Below, piece after piece: positions 34,438 to 43,071 of a DNA stretch of 50,424 nucleotides; position 1 is the first letter of the stretch, and each line of letters starts with the position of its first letter. Made by a program: the position numbers and the translations under genes. Under the pieces are notes generated by a model. The model saw only the letters and a list, made by a program, of their open reading frames with translations, did no database searches and had not been told where the DNA came from. Source of the DNA: Planctomycetota bacterium. Lineage in GTDB: Bacteria; Planctomycetota; Planctomycetia; Pirellulales; Pirellulaceae. The stretch spans positions 1 to 50,424 of the forward strand of contig CAUJKE010000181.1 of the NCBI GenBank assembly GCA_963205385.1, given 5' to 3'.

Positions 34438-35223
34438 CTACGCGGCCGTGGGCGCCGCGCCGGTCAGGCGATGGAACGCGGCATCCAGACCATGATTCTG
34501 CGGATCGAGCCCGGCGACGGACCCATCGTACACGACGCGCCCCTCGTTAATGAGAATCACGCGGCTGGCCATCGCTTCGACTTCCTGCAAGATGTGCGTC
34601 GAGAGCAGAATCGTCTTCTGCTCGCCGATTTTGCGGAGCGTGTTGCGGACTTCACGAATCTGATTCGGATCGAGCCCCGCGGTTGGTTCGTCCATGATGA
34701 GGACGTCCGGCTCATGCAAGAATGCCTGGGCCATGCCGACGCGCTGGCGAAAACCTTTGGACAGTTTGCCAATCGGCTTGTGAATCACGCTACTCAAGTC
34801 GCAGAGTTGAATCACCGCGTGAATCCGTTCTTTCTTGGTGACCGGGTCCATGCCGCGGGCTTCGGCGAAGAAGTCCAGAAGTCCATACGGCGTCATGTCG
34901 GGATAGAGAGGCCCGTTTTCCGGCAAATAACCGAGCCGCGCTGAACCGGCGATCCGGTCGGTCGTCATATCGTGACCGGCGATTTTGGCGACGCCTTCGG
35001 AGGGGGACAGGTAGCCAGTGAGCAGCTTCATCGTCGTGCTCTTGCCGGCGCCGTTGGGGCCCAGGAACGCCACCACTTCGCCCCGCCGCACGGTGAACGT
35101 GACGTCCCGCGTCGCCGCGAAGATGCCATAAAACTTCGAAAGGCCGATCGCTTCGATCATCGGCTCGCCGAGTTCACTCTTGTCGCTAGCCGCGAGTTGG
35201 TCGCCAGGCTTATTTTCACTCAT
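34438..35223 (-). CDS. ABC transporter ATP-binding protein, GldA-like
   Basis: The 261-residue ATPase has Walker A GPNGAGKST (residues 55-63), signature LSKGF (154-158), Walker B VLIMDEP (174-180), and the ABC switch His in LLSTHIL. It powers the membrane protein encoded 97 bases downstream. The start at 35223 has an AGGAG ribosome-binding site; the much longer upstream frame is not coding. GYLPENGPLYPDMT is the Q-loop area typical of ABC-2 exporters. A promoter-like sequence lies at 35304-35331. Confidence 0.92.
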   Translation of the reverse strand: MSENKPGDQLAASDKSELGEPMIEAIGLSKFYGIFAATRDVTFTVRRGEVVAFLGPNGAGKSTTMKLLTGYLSPSEGVAKIAGHDMTTDRIAGSARLGYLPENGPLYPDMTPYGLLDFFAEARGMDPVTKKERIHAVIQLCDLSSVIHKPIGKLSKGFRQRVGMAQAFLHEPDVLIMDEPTAGLDPNQIREVRNTLRKIGEQKTILLSTHILQEVEAMASRVILINEGRVVYDGSVAGLDPQNHGLDAAFHRLTGAAPTAA

Positions 35224-35303
35224 CCGGGGAACTCCTGAAGCCACGTTCGTAGTCGCGCTGGTCGTCGCAACTCTTGATCTAATAGGACGTAAGGAAAAGT
35301 CAC

Positions 35304-35331
35304 AATATAGTGGGCTTTCGCCAGGACTCAA
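35304..35331 (-). promoter_or_regulatory. Candidate promoter of the Gld-like exporter operon
   Basis: On the minus strand TTGAGT (35331-35326), a 16-base spacer and TATATT (35309-35304) precede the ATPase gene by 80 bases. It should drive the ATPase, permease fusion and DUF4340 genes. Confidence 0.5.
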
Positions 35332-35348
35332 CCGCACTGCGGGTTCGC

Positions 35349-36983
35349 TTAATAAGCCACCATCTCCATGGCGGAACCGCCACGACGAAGTCGCAGGTGA
35401 CGCAGCCAGTGCTCGTTGTCCGTCTCGGGAAAGTCCGTTCGCAGGTGAACGCCCCGCGATTCCTCGCGCGCCAGGGCCGCCGCAACCATCAGTCGGGCGA
35501 CCGTCAGCATGTTCTGCAATTCCCAGCCCGCCTGGGCATCGAACTGCCGCACGAGCACGTACTTGCGCCACGTGTCGATCTGCCCGGCCGCCTCGGTGAG
35601 CAGCGTCCCGTCGCGGCGAACACCGGCGGCGCGCCACATCAGCGCGGTAAGCGAGTTGCGAATGTCCAGAATGTCGAGAGGTTCACCACCGTTTTGCCGG
35701 GGGGGCGAGTCCAGCGGCAGCGCTTGAAAGTCATCTTGCATGCGCGCCGCCGCTTCGCTAGCACCACTACCGGCATGTGCTCCATATACGAGCCCTTCCA
35801 GCAAACTGTTCGATGCCAACCGGTTAGCGCCGTGCAAGCCGCTCGAAGTCACCTCGCCCGCCGCCCACAAACCAGGCAGCGAGGTGCGGCCCATCTGATC
35901 GACCGTCACCCCCCCAACCATGTAGTGAGCGCCGGGTCGAACCGGGATGCGATCGCGGCGGATATCGAGCCCGAATTTGAGGCAAGTCTCCGCAATGTGA
36001 GGGAAGCGATTTAGGATATGCTGCGGATCCAGATGGCTCATATCCAGATAAACGCAGGCGTGCCGGGTCTTTTCCATCTGGCTCTCGATCGACTGCGAGA
36101 CGACATCCCGCGGGGCAAGTTCGCCGCGCGCGTCGTACTCGAGCATGAAGCGGCGACCGTTCTTGTCCACCAGATGCGCCCCTTCGCCCCGAATCGCTTC
36201 GGTGATGAGACTGCGACTGCCGCCAGCGATGTAGAGCACCGTGGGGTGGAACTGCATGAACTCGACGTCGCGGAGTTCGACGCCGGCGCGATAGGCCAGC
36301 GCGTGGCCATCGGCGGTGGCGACGGCCGGGTTCGTCGATTCGCGATAGATTTGCCCCGCGCCGCCGGTGCAGAGGATGGTCTGCTTGGCCCAGACCATGA
36401 TCTTGCGATACTCCCGCGTATGAACGAGCGCGCCGCGGCACTGTTCACCGGCGGTGAGCAGGTCGAGCGTGAAAGCGTTCTCCCAGATGGTGATGTTTTG
36501 TTGCCGCCGGGTCCAGGTAATGACCGCCCGCATCACCTCTTGCCCGGTGGCGTCTCCGAGCGCATGGACGATGCGATGATGACTATGTCCCCCCTCGCGT
36601 CCCAGCATGAGCCCGCCGCTAGTCAGTTCATCGAAATGCGTCCCCCACTCAATCAGCTCCCCGATTCGCTCTGGGGCCTCGCGGACCACCATCTCGACCA
36701 CGTCCGAGTCGCATAGCCCCGCCCCGGCGATGAGCGTATCGTCAATGTGATCCTCAAACCGATCCTCCGGATCAATCACCCCCGCGATCCCCCCTTGCGC
36801 ATAAGCGCTGTTGGACTGCTGGAGCGCGTCCTTGGTGACGACCAGCACCGAGAGTTCCGGCGGCACCGCCAGCGCCGCCCGCAGCCCAGCCAGGCCACCG
36901 CCGATAATCAGGATGTCGGTGAAGAAGTGGGCCGTTTGCTTGGGATGAAACGGCACGAGGTAACGCGGGGTGGAACTCGACAT
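35349..36983 (-). CDS. nadB: L-aspartate oxidase
   Basis: The 544-residue flavoenzyme oxidises L-aspartate to iminoaspartate for NAD synthesis with quinolinate synthase. It has FAD-binding DILIIGGGLAGLRAAL, SAYAQGGIAG, GGHSHHRIVHALGDATG, the active-site RFMLEYDARGELAPRDVV region and ANRLASNSLLEGLVYG near the C-terminal third. The ATG at 36983 is preferred to the upstream start at 37046, which adds an unlikely arginine/proline-rich extension. Succinate dehydrogenase-like family members share the fold, but the NadB-specific GGHSHHR and ASNSLLEGL blocks separate it. No nadA or nadC is in the window. Confidence 0.93.
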   Translation of the reverse strand: MSSSTPRYLVPFHPKQTAHFFTDILIIGGGLAGLRAALAVPPELSVLVVTKDALQQSNSAYAQGGIAGVIDPEDRFEDHIDDTLIAGAGLCDSDVVEMVVREAPERIGELIEWGTHFDELTSGGLMLGREGGHSHHRIVHALGDATGQEVMRAVITWTRRQQNITIWENAFTLDLLTAGEQCRGALVHTREYRKIMVWAKQTILCTGGAGQIYRESTNPAVATADGHALAYRAGVELRDVEFMQFHPTVLYIAGGSRSLITEAIRGEGAHLVDKNGRRFMLEYDARGELAPRDVVSQSIESQMEKTRHACVYLDMSHLDPQHILNRFPHIAETCLKFGLDIRRDRIPVRPGAHYMVGGVTVDQMGRTSLPGLWAAGEVTSSGLHGANRLASNSLLEGLVYGAHAGSGASEAAARMQDDFQALPLDSPPRQNGGEPLDILDIRNSLTALMWRAAGVRRDGTLLTEAAGQIDTWRKYVLVRQFDAQAGWELQNMLTVARLMVAAALAREESRGVHLRTDFPETDNEHWLRHLRLRRGGSAMEMVAY

Positions 36984-37136
36984 GGAAGGCGGGTCTCGCG
37001 AGGAACGCGGCACAGGACGCGGAAGGCAGGCCCTGTATTGTCGCATCCCAGGCGAAGGCGTGGTAGCCCGCGCCCCCTAACCCGAAGCATCAGCGCGCGA
37101 ACGCGGCCGCCTCCGTCATGTGTGCCGCGATCCGCA

Positions 37137-40100
37137 TTACTTCGCGCGCGCCGCGCCCTTTTTGAACGCTCTGAACTGATCGAGATACTTGGTTGGGGGC
37201 GCGCTGCTGGGGCCGACGTCGCCTAGGCCGCGGACGTTGTCGCTCTTGGCCTGGCCGCGACGCAGCACGTCAGCCTGCGGGCGAAGTCCCAGGCTCCGGA
37301 GGGCTTCGTTGAGTTCGCGCTTCGCGTTCTCGTCTTGCGCGGCCGCCCGCTTGGCTTCCTCCCAGCGGGAAAGGAACCGCTGCAGGTCTTCCTTGGACCA
37401 GTTCAAGTCGTCGAGCAATTCTTTGCTCGGCTGGTCCTTTTGATCCTTGAGATAGTCGATCACCAGATCGGTCGCGCGCTGGGCGTAATCGATCTTGGCG
37501 GCTTCCGCGGCGGGGGCGTCTCCTTCGTAAGGATGCGACGCACTTTGGTCGTAAGGCTGGCCACCGCCGGTCACGAGATCGTTGCGCTGGCCGCCACGGT
37601 TGTCATCACTACTCTGGCCAGGCTGCGGCGGGCGATTGGGATCGCTGGGAACCGTTTCGCCACCGCTGGGGTTCTGGGCGCGTGCGCCGCCGGGCTGATC
37701 TCCCGACGGATCGTCCTGGCTCGTGGAGCCGCTTCCTTCCGCCGTGCCAGGCTCGCCGGTGGCGCGGTCGGCCGTTTGCTGCTGGCCGGCGTTCTCCCCC
37801 GTTTCGCCCTTGCCGGCTTGATTGGCGGCGCCGGCGCCTTGATCGGCCGCGCTGTTGCTGCCGGCGGCATCGTTGCCAGCCGCGCCGGCCGATTGTCCCG
37901 GCCCCTTCTCTCCGCCGCCGCTGCGATCGCCTGAGGAACCGCCCTCGGAGTCGGATTGCCGCTTGCTATTGGAAGGGGACTGCGCTTCGCCTCCTTCGCT
38001 CGGCGGCATGTCACCAGGCTGCTTGTGTTTGAGCTTGTCTTGATTGGCTTCTTGATCGGCCGCCGCGCCGCTTTTGTCTTTACTGCCGCGCCCCGCGCCG
38101 GAGTCGCCGTTTTGACCGAGTCCCCCTTGGCGTTCCCCTTCCGTTGCGTCGCCAGCCTCGCGGCCTTGTTCTGGCTTCACTTTCTCGCCCCCCTCCGGCT
38201 GACCAGCATCCCCTTGGCTCATGGGATCGCCTTGGCCGTCCCCTTGCTTCTTGTCGGGACGCTCACCGGTCTTGGAAGTCCCCTGCTCCGGGGGCGCTTC
38301 GCCGCCGCGCTCGCCTTGCTTCGCGGAATCCTTGAGCGGCTCGCCGCCTCCCTGAGCCTGGTTCTGCGGCGCATCGCCGCTTTGCTCCTGGCCTCGCTGT
38401 TTCTCCGCTTGCTCCTTGAGGAACTTCTCAACGCGCGCTTGCAGGTCTGGCGGAAGCTTGTCGAGGTCTGGCGTGTCAGCCGCCTCGCCGCTGTTCTGTT
38501 CGCTCTGTTTGTTCTCTTGCGCTTGCTTCAGCAGATGCTCGAGCGCCTTCTCGAACGCTTCCCCTTCGTGCAGATCTTCGCCTGCGCCGCTGCCGCTGTC
38601 CTGGCCGTTGGCTTTCGCGTCGTTGCCTGCCCCCTCGTTTCCGCCGGACTTGTTTCCGTCGGACTTGTCGCCGCTGGATGGATCCCCCTGCGCTCCCCCC
38701 TGCTCCGACTTCGGCGCTTCGCCGGCCCCGCCGCTGTTGCCATCGGCCTTGTTGGCATCCGATGCTTGACCCGGCATCGGCTGATCGCTCGGCGTATCGG
38801 CCCCTGGAGCGTTGCCTGGTTGCGACTGATCCCCTGCCTCGGCGCCCGGCATCGGGTTTTCGTTCTGGCCTTGATCGCCACCGTCTTGCGACTTGTCGTT
38901 CTTGTCGCTCTTCTCGGTTCCCATATCTCCTTGGCCGTCAGGCGACTGGTTCTCATCCTGTTCGCCCGACTTGCCGTTGTTCATGTCCTTGGACTTCTCG
39001 CCCTCCTCCTTGTCGCCGGCGCCGCCATCGGCTGGTTGCTTCTCCGCGTTGGGATCTGGCCCTTGGTTCTTGTCCTCCTGGCCTTTATCGCCCGGCTGCG
39101 GGTCTTGGTCCTGCTGCTCCCCGGCGTTGGGCTGATCGTTTTTGTTCTTGTCGATGTTCTTATCTGCGGCGACAACGCGGAAGAAATAGTTCTTCGTCCG
39201 CGCGGAGTTCGGCTCGGGAATGTTCGTCTTGGGGGCGACGCGGTTATCGTACGCCGCCGCATGCCAGGCGACCTGGTCTCCCGCCTTGAGTTTGTGCGCC
39301 GCGGGGCGGAAGTAATACTTCGTCACCGACTGCCCCGGTTGCCCGCCTGGTGCGTCGAGCAGCGCCGGTTCGGCGAGCGGGTTGCCGTCCTGCGTCAATT
39401 TCAAGCTGACGCGCGAGAGGCCAAAGTCCGCGTCCAACGCGCGCACTTCGACCAGCGCGGTCCCATTTTCCGGCACATCGACTTCCTGCGCCGAGGGCTG
39501 CAAGACTTCCACTTCCGGCGGCAAGTCACGAATGACGTCGATCGTATGCAGCGCCGGCTGTCGCCCCGGATAGCCGCTCTCGGTCACAAACGTGATGTGA
39601 TAGGTCTGATGCTTCGGCGTCGCGCGGTCCGCTTCGAGTTCCAACACGAACGACCCCGTCGCCACATTGCCATCAACTTCCAGCGGCACGCGCTCGCGGC
39701 GCAAAGTGGCCTCCGGCGAACCATCGACCGTACTGGGATCGAACTCGAGCTGCGCCGCATGAATTGGCTGATTGGCGCGCGCCGTCACCGTGACGCGCGT
39801 CCCTTCCAACGCCCGCACATCGCCCACCCGCTCCAGCACTTGCTGGGGGCGCTGCGTGTAACGCGGAAAGTCGTACGTGAGTTGTTCGACCGCGATCGTC
39901 GGCGACGCCACCACCGTGACGCGATAGTCGCGCGTCACCGCGTCTCCCGCTTCAATGCGATACATGAGATCCTGCTGCAAGCCTTGGCCGTCGGGGGGAT
40001 ATTCGGTCGCAAAGGTCAAGCCTTGATCGTCCGGCGTCAGCGGGATGCGCCGCTCGCGCGTTTGGCCATCGAGCGTGCTGACGACCAGCTCCACGTTGTC

Positions 40101-40811
40101 CGTCGTCCGCGCGCCGCGAATCTGCGCCGCAATCGTGACGCGATCGCCAAAGAACTTCTCGACATCCCCCGGCTCCAGGCCGCTAATTTTCACCCGCGAG
40201 GGACGCGCGATATCCGCCCACGGCGCCGCGACGCGAGCGACCGTTTGCAGTGGATCCTTCGGCGACAGAATCTTATACGCCGCGCAGATCGCGAAGATGC
40301 CTGCGAGGACGTAGCCAATATGAATCAACCGCGAGTAGTCCACGACGGAATCGACCGGAACCTGGCGGAGGTCGCTCTCGGCGCGGGCTTCAACCGCTTC
40401 ATACACCACCTCATGCACTTCGCCGCGATGCGCGCGGAGCATGAGCAAGTTGATCAAACTGTTCTTGAGCGTCGGCGTGCTGTGTTCAATGGTGAGCGCG
40501 GCATACGCAGGGTTGATGGAGTTGCGGAGCAACGGCAGGATGACCGCCCACACATACCACGCGACCCCGGCCAACAGCGCGACCAGCGCGAGCGTGCGGC
40601 CAACGGTTCCCAGCGCGACCACCCAGTGGTCGATGATCGCGACGACGAAGAAAAATGCGAGCAGCCCCACGAGCAGCGTCACCGCCGCGGCGCCCAACTC
40701 CACGAGCTTCACCTGGCGGCGCGTCTTGTTGAGTTGCCCCTCGATATACCGCTCCCGCTCAGCCTGAGCCGGGGAAGTCGTCGGGGGCGCAGAATACGAA
40801 CCAGTCGCCAT
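37137..40811 (-). CDS. DUF4175-like membrane protein with giant low-complexity hydrophilic tract
   Basis: The 1224-residue protein has three N-terminal membrane helices (about 41-61, 72-95, 163-182), then an extracytoplasmic part of Ig-like beta repeats (to about residue 545) that resembles the DUF4175 family. Residues about 548-1097 are dominated by Gln, Gly, Asp, Asn, Lys, Ser and Pro with few hydrophobic residues, interrupted by one helical patch (KLPPDLQARVEKFLKEQAEKQ-like, near 38400-38470). A conserved C-terminus of about 115 residues has DLNWSKEDLQRFLSRWEEAK. The start at 40811 is the ATG of MATGSYS. Function is unknown; it could bridge envelope layers. Confidence 0.78.
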   Translation of the reverse strand: MATGSYSAPPTTSPAQAERERYIEGQLNKTRRQVKLVELGAAAVTLLVGLLAFFFVVAIIDHWVVALGTVGRTLALVALLAGVAWYVWAVILPLLRNSINPAYAALTIEHSTPTLKNSLINLLMLRAHRGEVHEVVYEAVEARAESDLRQVPVDSVVDYSRLIHIGYVLAGIFAICAAYKILSPKDPLQTVARVAAPWADIARPSRVKISGLEPGDVEKFFGDRVTIAAQIRGARTTDNVELVVSTLDGQTRERRIPLTPDDQGLTFATEYPPDGQGLQQDLMYRIEAGDAVTRDYRVTVVASPTIAVEQLTYDFPRYTQRPQQVLERVGDVRALEGTRVTVTARANQPIHAAQLEFDPSTVDGSPEATLRRERVPLEVDGNVATGSFVLELEADRATPKHQTYHITFVTESGYPGRQPALHTIDVIRDLPPEVEVLQPSAQEVDVPENGTALVEVRALDADFGLSRVSLKLTQDGNPLAEPALLDAPGGQPGQSVTKYYFRPAAHKLKAGDQVAWHAAAYDNRVAPKTNIPEPNSARTKNYFFRVVAADKNIDKNKNDQPNAGEQQDQDPQPGDKGQEDKNQGPDPNAEKQPADGGAGDKEEGEKSKDMNNGKSGEQDENQSPDGQGDMGTEKSDKNDKSQDGGDQGQNENPMPGAEAGDQSQPGNAPGADTPSDQPMPGQASDANKADGNSGGAGEAPKSEQGGAQGDPSSGDKSDGNKSGGNEGAGNDAKANGQDSGSGAGEDLHEGEAFEKALEHLLKQAQENKQSEQNSGEAADTPDLDKLPPDLQARVEKFLKEQAEKQRGQEQSGDAPQNQAQGGGEPLKDSAKQGERGGEAPPEQGTSKTGERPDKKQGDGQGDPMSQGDAGQPEGGEKVKPEQGREAGDATEGERQGGLGQNGDSGAGRGSKDKSGAAADQEANQDKLKHKQPGDMPPSEGGEAQSPSNSKRQSDSEGGSSGDRSGGGEKGPGQSAGAAGNDAAGSNSAADQGAGAANQAGKGETGENAGQQQTADRATGEPGTAEGSGSTSQDDPSGDQPGGARAQNPSGGETVPSDPNRPPQPGQSSDDNRGGQRNDLVTGGGQPYDQSASHPYEGDAPAAEAAKIDYAQRATDLVIDYLKDQKDQPSKELLDDLNWSKEDLQRFLSRWEEAKRAAAQDENAKRELNEALRSLGLRPQADVLRRGQAKSDNVRGLGDVGPSSAPPTKYLDQFRAFKKGAARAK

Positions 40812-41027
40812 GATGGCATCCACCCAAAAAGTGAGGTCATCCTGAGAGCGCAGCGCAAGCGCCGCCTGTGCTATTAAGTATAGACGCCGGGGAAGGGGAA
40901 ATGATTCCCTGCCAAAATGGGCGGCAATAGGCTGGTGCGCAACGCTCGCTGGCGACCGCAACCTGTTGCCTCCACAAGAGTTACGATCTTACGCCCCGCG
41001 CGTTCCTGCCCCCGCGCGACACCTTTT

Positions 41028-41945
41028 CTAACCCCAAGGGCCGCCAGGCGGCCACTGCTTTGGGAAATCCGCGGCGCGAACGGCGAACTCCGTCGGCGGC
41101 CATAAGAACATTCGCAGGCGCTGGACAACTTCGCGAAATCCCGCTTCGTTCACGTCGAGTTTGCCCTTACGAACAAACGCCTGCCACTGGGCGAGTTTCT
41201 GACGATCCTCCGAAAATTCGGTGGTCAACGCCAGCGGAGGCTGGACCGGCAAAGCGGTTTCGCGACACTCAAATGTCGCCTGGATCGCCGTGCATAAGAC
41301 GGAACCAGAGAACGCAAACTCTCTGGCGAGCGTCCAAATGTCGTAGAAGTCCTTCATGCGACTATTGGCGATGCCAAGCTTTGCCATCGCATGATATTTC
41401 TCCGCCACCACGGTCTCCCGCGGATACGCTCCCACTACCGGCGCGGCAAAGTTAAGAAGCGTCGGGTATGTGATCTCTAGCACGCCTGGTGTAATGATGT
41501 CGCCAAAGCCAAGATCGATCTGAATCGGAATGCGCGCGGACGCCAGATGGGCCAGCAACTTCAAACGCAAGCCCGGATGCTTCTCCGCTTCCTTAATCGT
41601 CTCAGCACTGACCGTCTCCGCCGCGAAGCTCAATCCATCATCTTCGACCTCTTGATCGCAAATTTCCCGAAACATGTTCGCAAAGTCCGGTGGCGACGCC
41701 GCCCCATAGCCCAACAGATCGAGGTCGCGCGTGGGGCGGTGGAGTTGGTCGCTCCAGATACGGAACAGCATCGCGCCCTTGAGCACAAACTGCTGGCGGT
41801 ACTGGGAATTCGACAGCCGAAAGAGCAATCGCTCCAAGGCATAGCGGACGAGCACCAGGTCAAAGGCTTCGCGCTGTTGCCTGGCAATGTTCATCAGCCG
41901 TTGCCGAACGGATGCCGCGACGTTCCGAGGAAGATCCTTGGTCAT
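41028..41945 (-). CDS. AbiEii/AbiGii-type nucleotidyltransferase toxin
   Basis: The 305-residue protein has the nucleotidyltransferase motifs of AbiEii toxins: KGAMLFRIW, RPTRDLDLLGYG (acidic pair), DLGFGDIITPG, and the late EKYHAMAKLG with RMKDFYDIW. AbiEii toxins of type IV or related systems arrest growth and can abort phage infection; some members modify tRNA acceptor ends. The ATG overlaps the antitoxin stop by four bases (ATGA), the typical arrangement. All four motifs are present, so it looks active. Confidence 0.9.
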   Translation of the reverse strand: MTKDLPRNVAASVRQRLMNIARQQREAFDLVLVRYALERLLFRLSNSQYRQQFVLKGAMLFRIWSDQLHRPTRDLDLLGYGAASPPDFANMFREICDQEVEDDGLSFAAETVSAETIKEAEKHPGLRLKLLAHLASARIPIQIDLGFGDIITPGVLEITYPTLLNFAAPVVGAYPRETVVAEKYHAMAKLGIANSRMKDFYDIWTLAREFAFSGSVLCTAIQATFECRETALPVQPPLALTTEFSEDRQKLAQWQAFVRKGKLDVNEAGFREVVQRLRMFLWPPTEFAVRAADFPKQWPPGGPWG

Positions 41946-42550
41946 GTCATCGCTTCCAGATAGGGACGCATGACCTCAGACATGCGGCAGACCTTCGCGG
42001 CCGTCCAGAGTTCGTCGACGCTCGCCTGGCGCTCCGCGAGACAATCGCGGAGCGCCTCGATCGCGACATCGAGTCCAATTTTACTGCGAAACTTGAAACA
42101 ATCGGCAACCGTCTTGGCCGGCGAGTAAATGCGAACAGGAACCCCTTCGACTTCGTGTTCGTCAATTCCAAACGTCAGCGCCTGCCCGGAGAAGTGCACA
42201 ATCCGCAGTGGCGGATAGTCACTCTGGGGTTTCCGAGCTTTGCCGCCGATTGCAAGCCAAACCTCAAACGGCGCCTCCGTGGTCAGGCCATAAAAGCGCA
42301 GTGCGCTGAGCAAACACACAATTCCACTCGGCACGCGCTGACAAGCCTCCACGAGCGTGCGGTGTTCGCTCGGTGCGAAGCTTGCAAGTGTGTACAGCCC
42401 GCGACCAAGTCGTTCCAGCACCCCCTCCGCATAGAGCTTGTTGAGGTAAACACCCGAGACGCCGATCTTTTTCAGATCGCGCGGACGCAGCACGCCTGTC
42501 TCCCGGAGCAGTTGCAGAACCCGTTTTCGCTTGGCAGATGGGAGAACCAT
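41942..42550 (-). CDS. AbiEi-type antitoxin and transcriptional repressor
   Basis: The 202-residue protein begins with a winged-helix domain (VLQLLRETGVLRPRDLKKIGVSGVYLNKL, read in parts), followed by GRGLYTLA and a C-terminal domain with LLSALRFYGLTTEAPFE. AbiEi antitoxins bind inverted repeats in their own promoter and repress the operon. A perfect 8-base inverted repeat lies 13-40 bases upstream of its start, fitting that role. The stop codon overlaps the toxin start. Confidence 0.87.
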   Translation of the reverse strand: MVLPSAKRKRVLQLLRETGVLRPRDLKKIGVSGVYLNKLYAEGVLERLGRGLYTLASFAPSEHRTLVEACQRVPSGIVCLLSALRFYGLTTEAPFEVWLAIGGKARKPQSDYPPLRIVHFSGQALTFGIDEHEVEGVPVRIYSPAKTVADCFKFRSKIGLDVAIEALRDCLAERQASVDELWTAAKVCRMSEVMRPYLEAMT

Positions 42551-42562
42551 AAAGAAAGCAAG

Positions 42563-42590
42563 TGTCGGTAGTTATGCACAAGTACCGACA
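42563..42590. promoter_or_regulatory. Perfect inverted repeat upstream of the abiE pair, probable operator
   Basis: TGTCGGTA (42563-42570) and TACCGACA (42583-42590) are exact complements separated by 12 bases, so the half-sites are 20 bases centre to centre. On the minus strand a weak promoter, TTGTCT (42620-42615) and TAAGCT (42598-42593) with a 16-base spacer, ends just before the repeat. A protein bound here would cover the transcription start. Two-turn spacing suits a dimer. Confidence 0.6.
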
Positions 42591-42750
42591 TAAGCTTACT
42601 ACAAATCGCAGGAAAGACAACCCCAAGTCGCGTATATTCGGCCGTGGCGAATACTAGCTCTCCCCGCGGCAATCGCCATAAACCATTGGCAGAAAGCCAC
42701 TTACGGCATCACGTGCGGCTCAAGGATCGCCTTAATCCACCCACCCGACG

Positions 42751-43071
42751 TTATTCCGCCGCCTTCCCCAGCGCCCGCAGCAGTTCAAACGAGAAGATTC
42801 CCGTGTCGTGGCCGTCGCTGAAGCTGATGGAATAGGCGTAGTTCCCCATCGGCTGCATGCCGGTGATCGCCAGCGGCCGGGCTTCGCTTAAGCCAATCAC
42901 GGGGAGCGCGGTGGACGGCGGAGGGGGCTTGGTTTGCTTTTCGCGACAGGTCGCGCACGGGCAAGCGTCGCGGAGTTCGCCGTTGGTGTAGACGCGCGTC
43001 TGGCCATCGCTCCAGGTAATGGCCAGTTGGCCAGGCTCGCGGCGTTCGAGTTTCGTGGGGTAAGTTTCCAT
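42751..43071 (-). CDS. DUF971 protein
   Basis: The 106-residue protein is a stand-alone DUF971 (gamma-butyrobetaine hydroxylase N-terminal-like) domain with ITWSDGQTRVYTNGELRDAC, CPCATC (cysteines that can bind zinc) and a closing ISFSDGHDTGIFSFELLRAL. Stand-alone members occur beside Fe-S or molybdenum-cofactor genes in other bacteria. The start codon shares one base with the stop of the PLP-enzyme gene, so the two are translationally coupled. Its role is unknown; a zinc-binding accessory is likely. Confidence 0.85.
   Translation of the reverse strand: METYPTKLERREPGQLAITWSDGQTRVYTNGELRDACPCATCREKQTKPPPPSTALPVIGLSEARPLAITGMQPMGNYAYSISFSDGHDTGIFSFELLRALGKAAE

Noticed and set aside
37956-40877. 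A 973-codon open frame on the plus strand opposite the DUF4175-like gene, rich in Leu, Arg and Ala.
   Set aside because: It mirrors the GC-rich codons of the real gene on the other strand. The protein has no recognisable domain, and the minus-strand product has membrane helices and conserved ends.
41031-41063. GGCCGCC/GGCGGCC hairpin at the end of the AbiEii toxin gene as a terminator.
   Set aside because: It is inside the last codons of the toxin (PPGGPW region) and no U-tract follows the stop.
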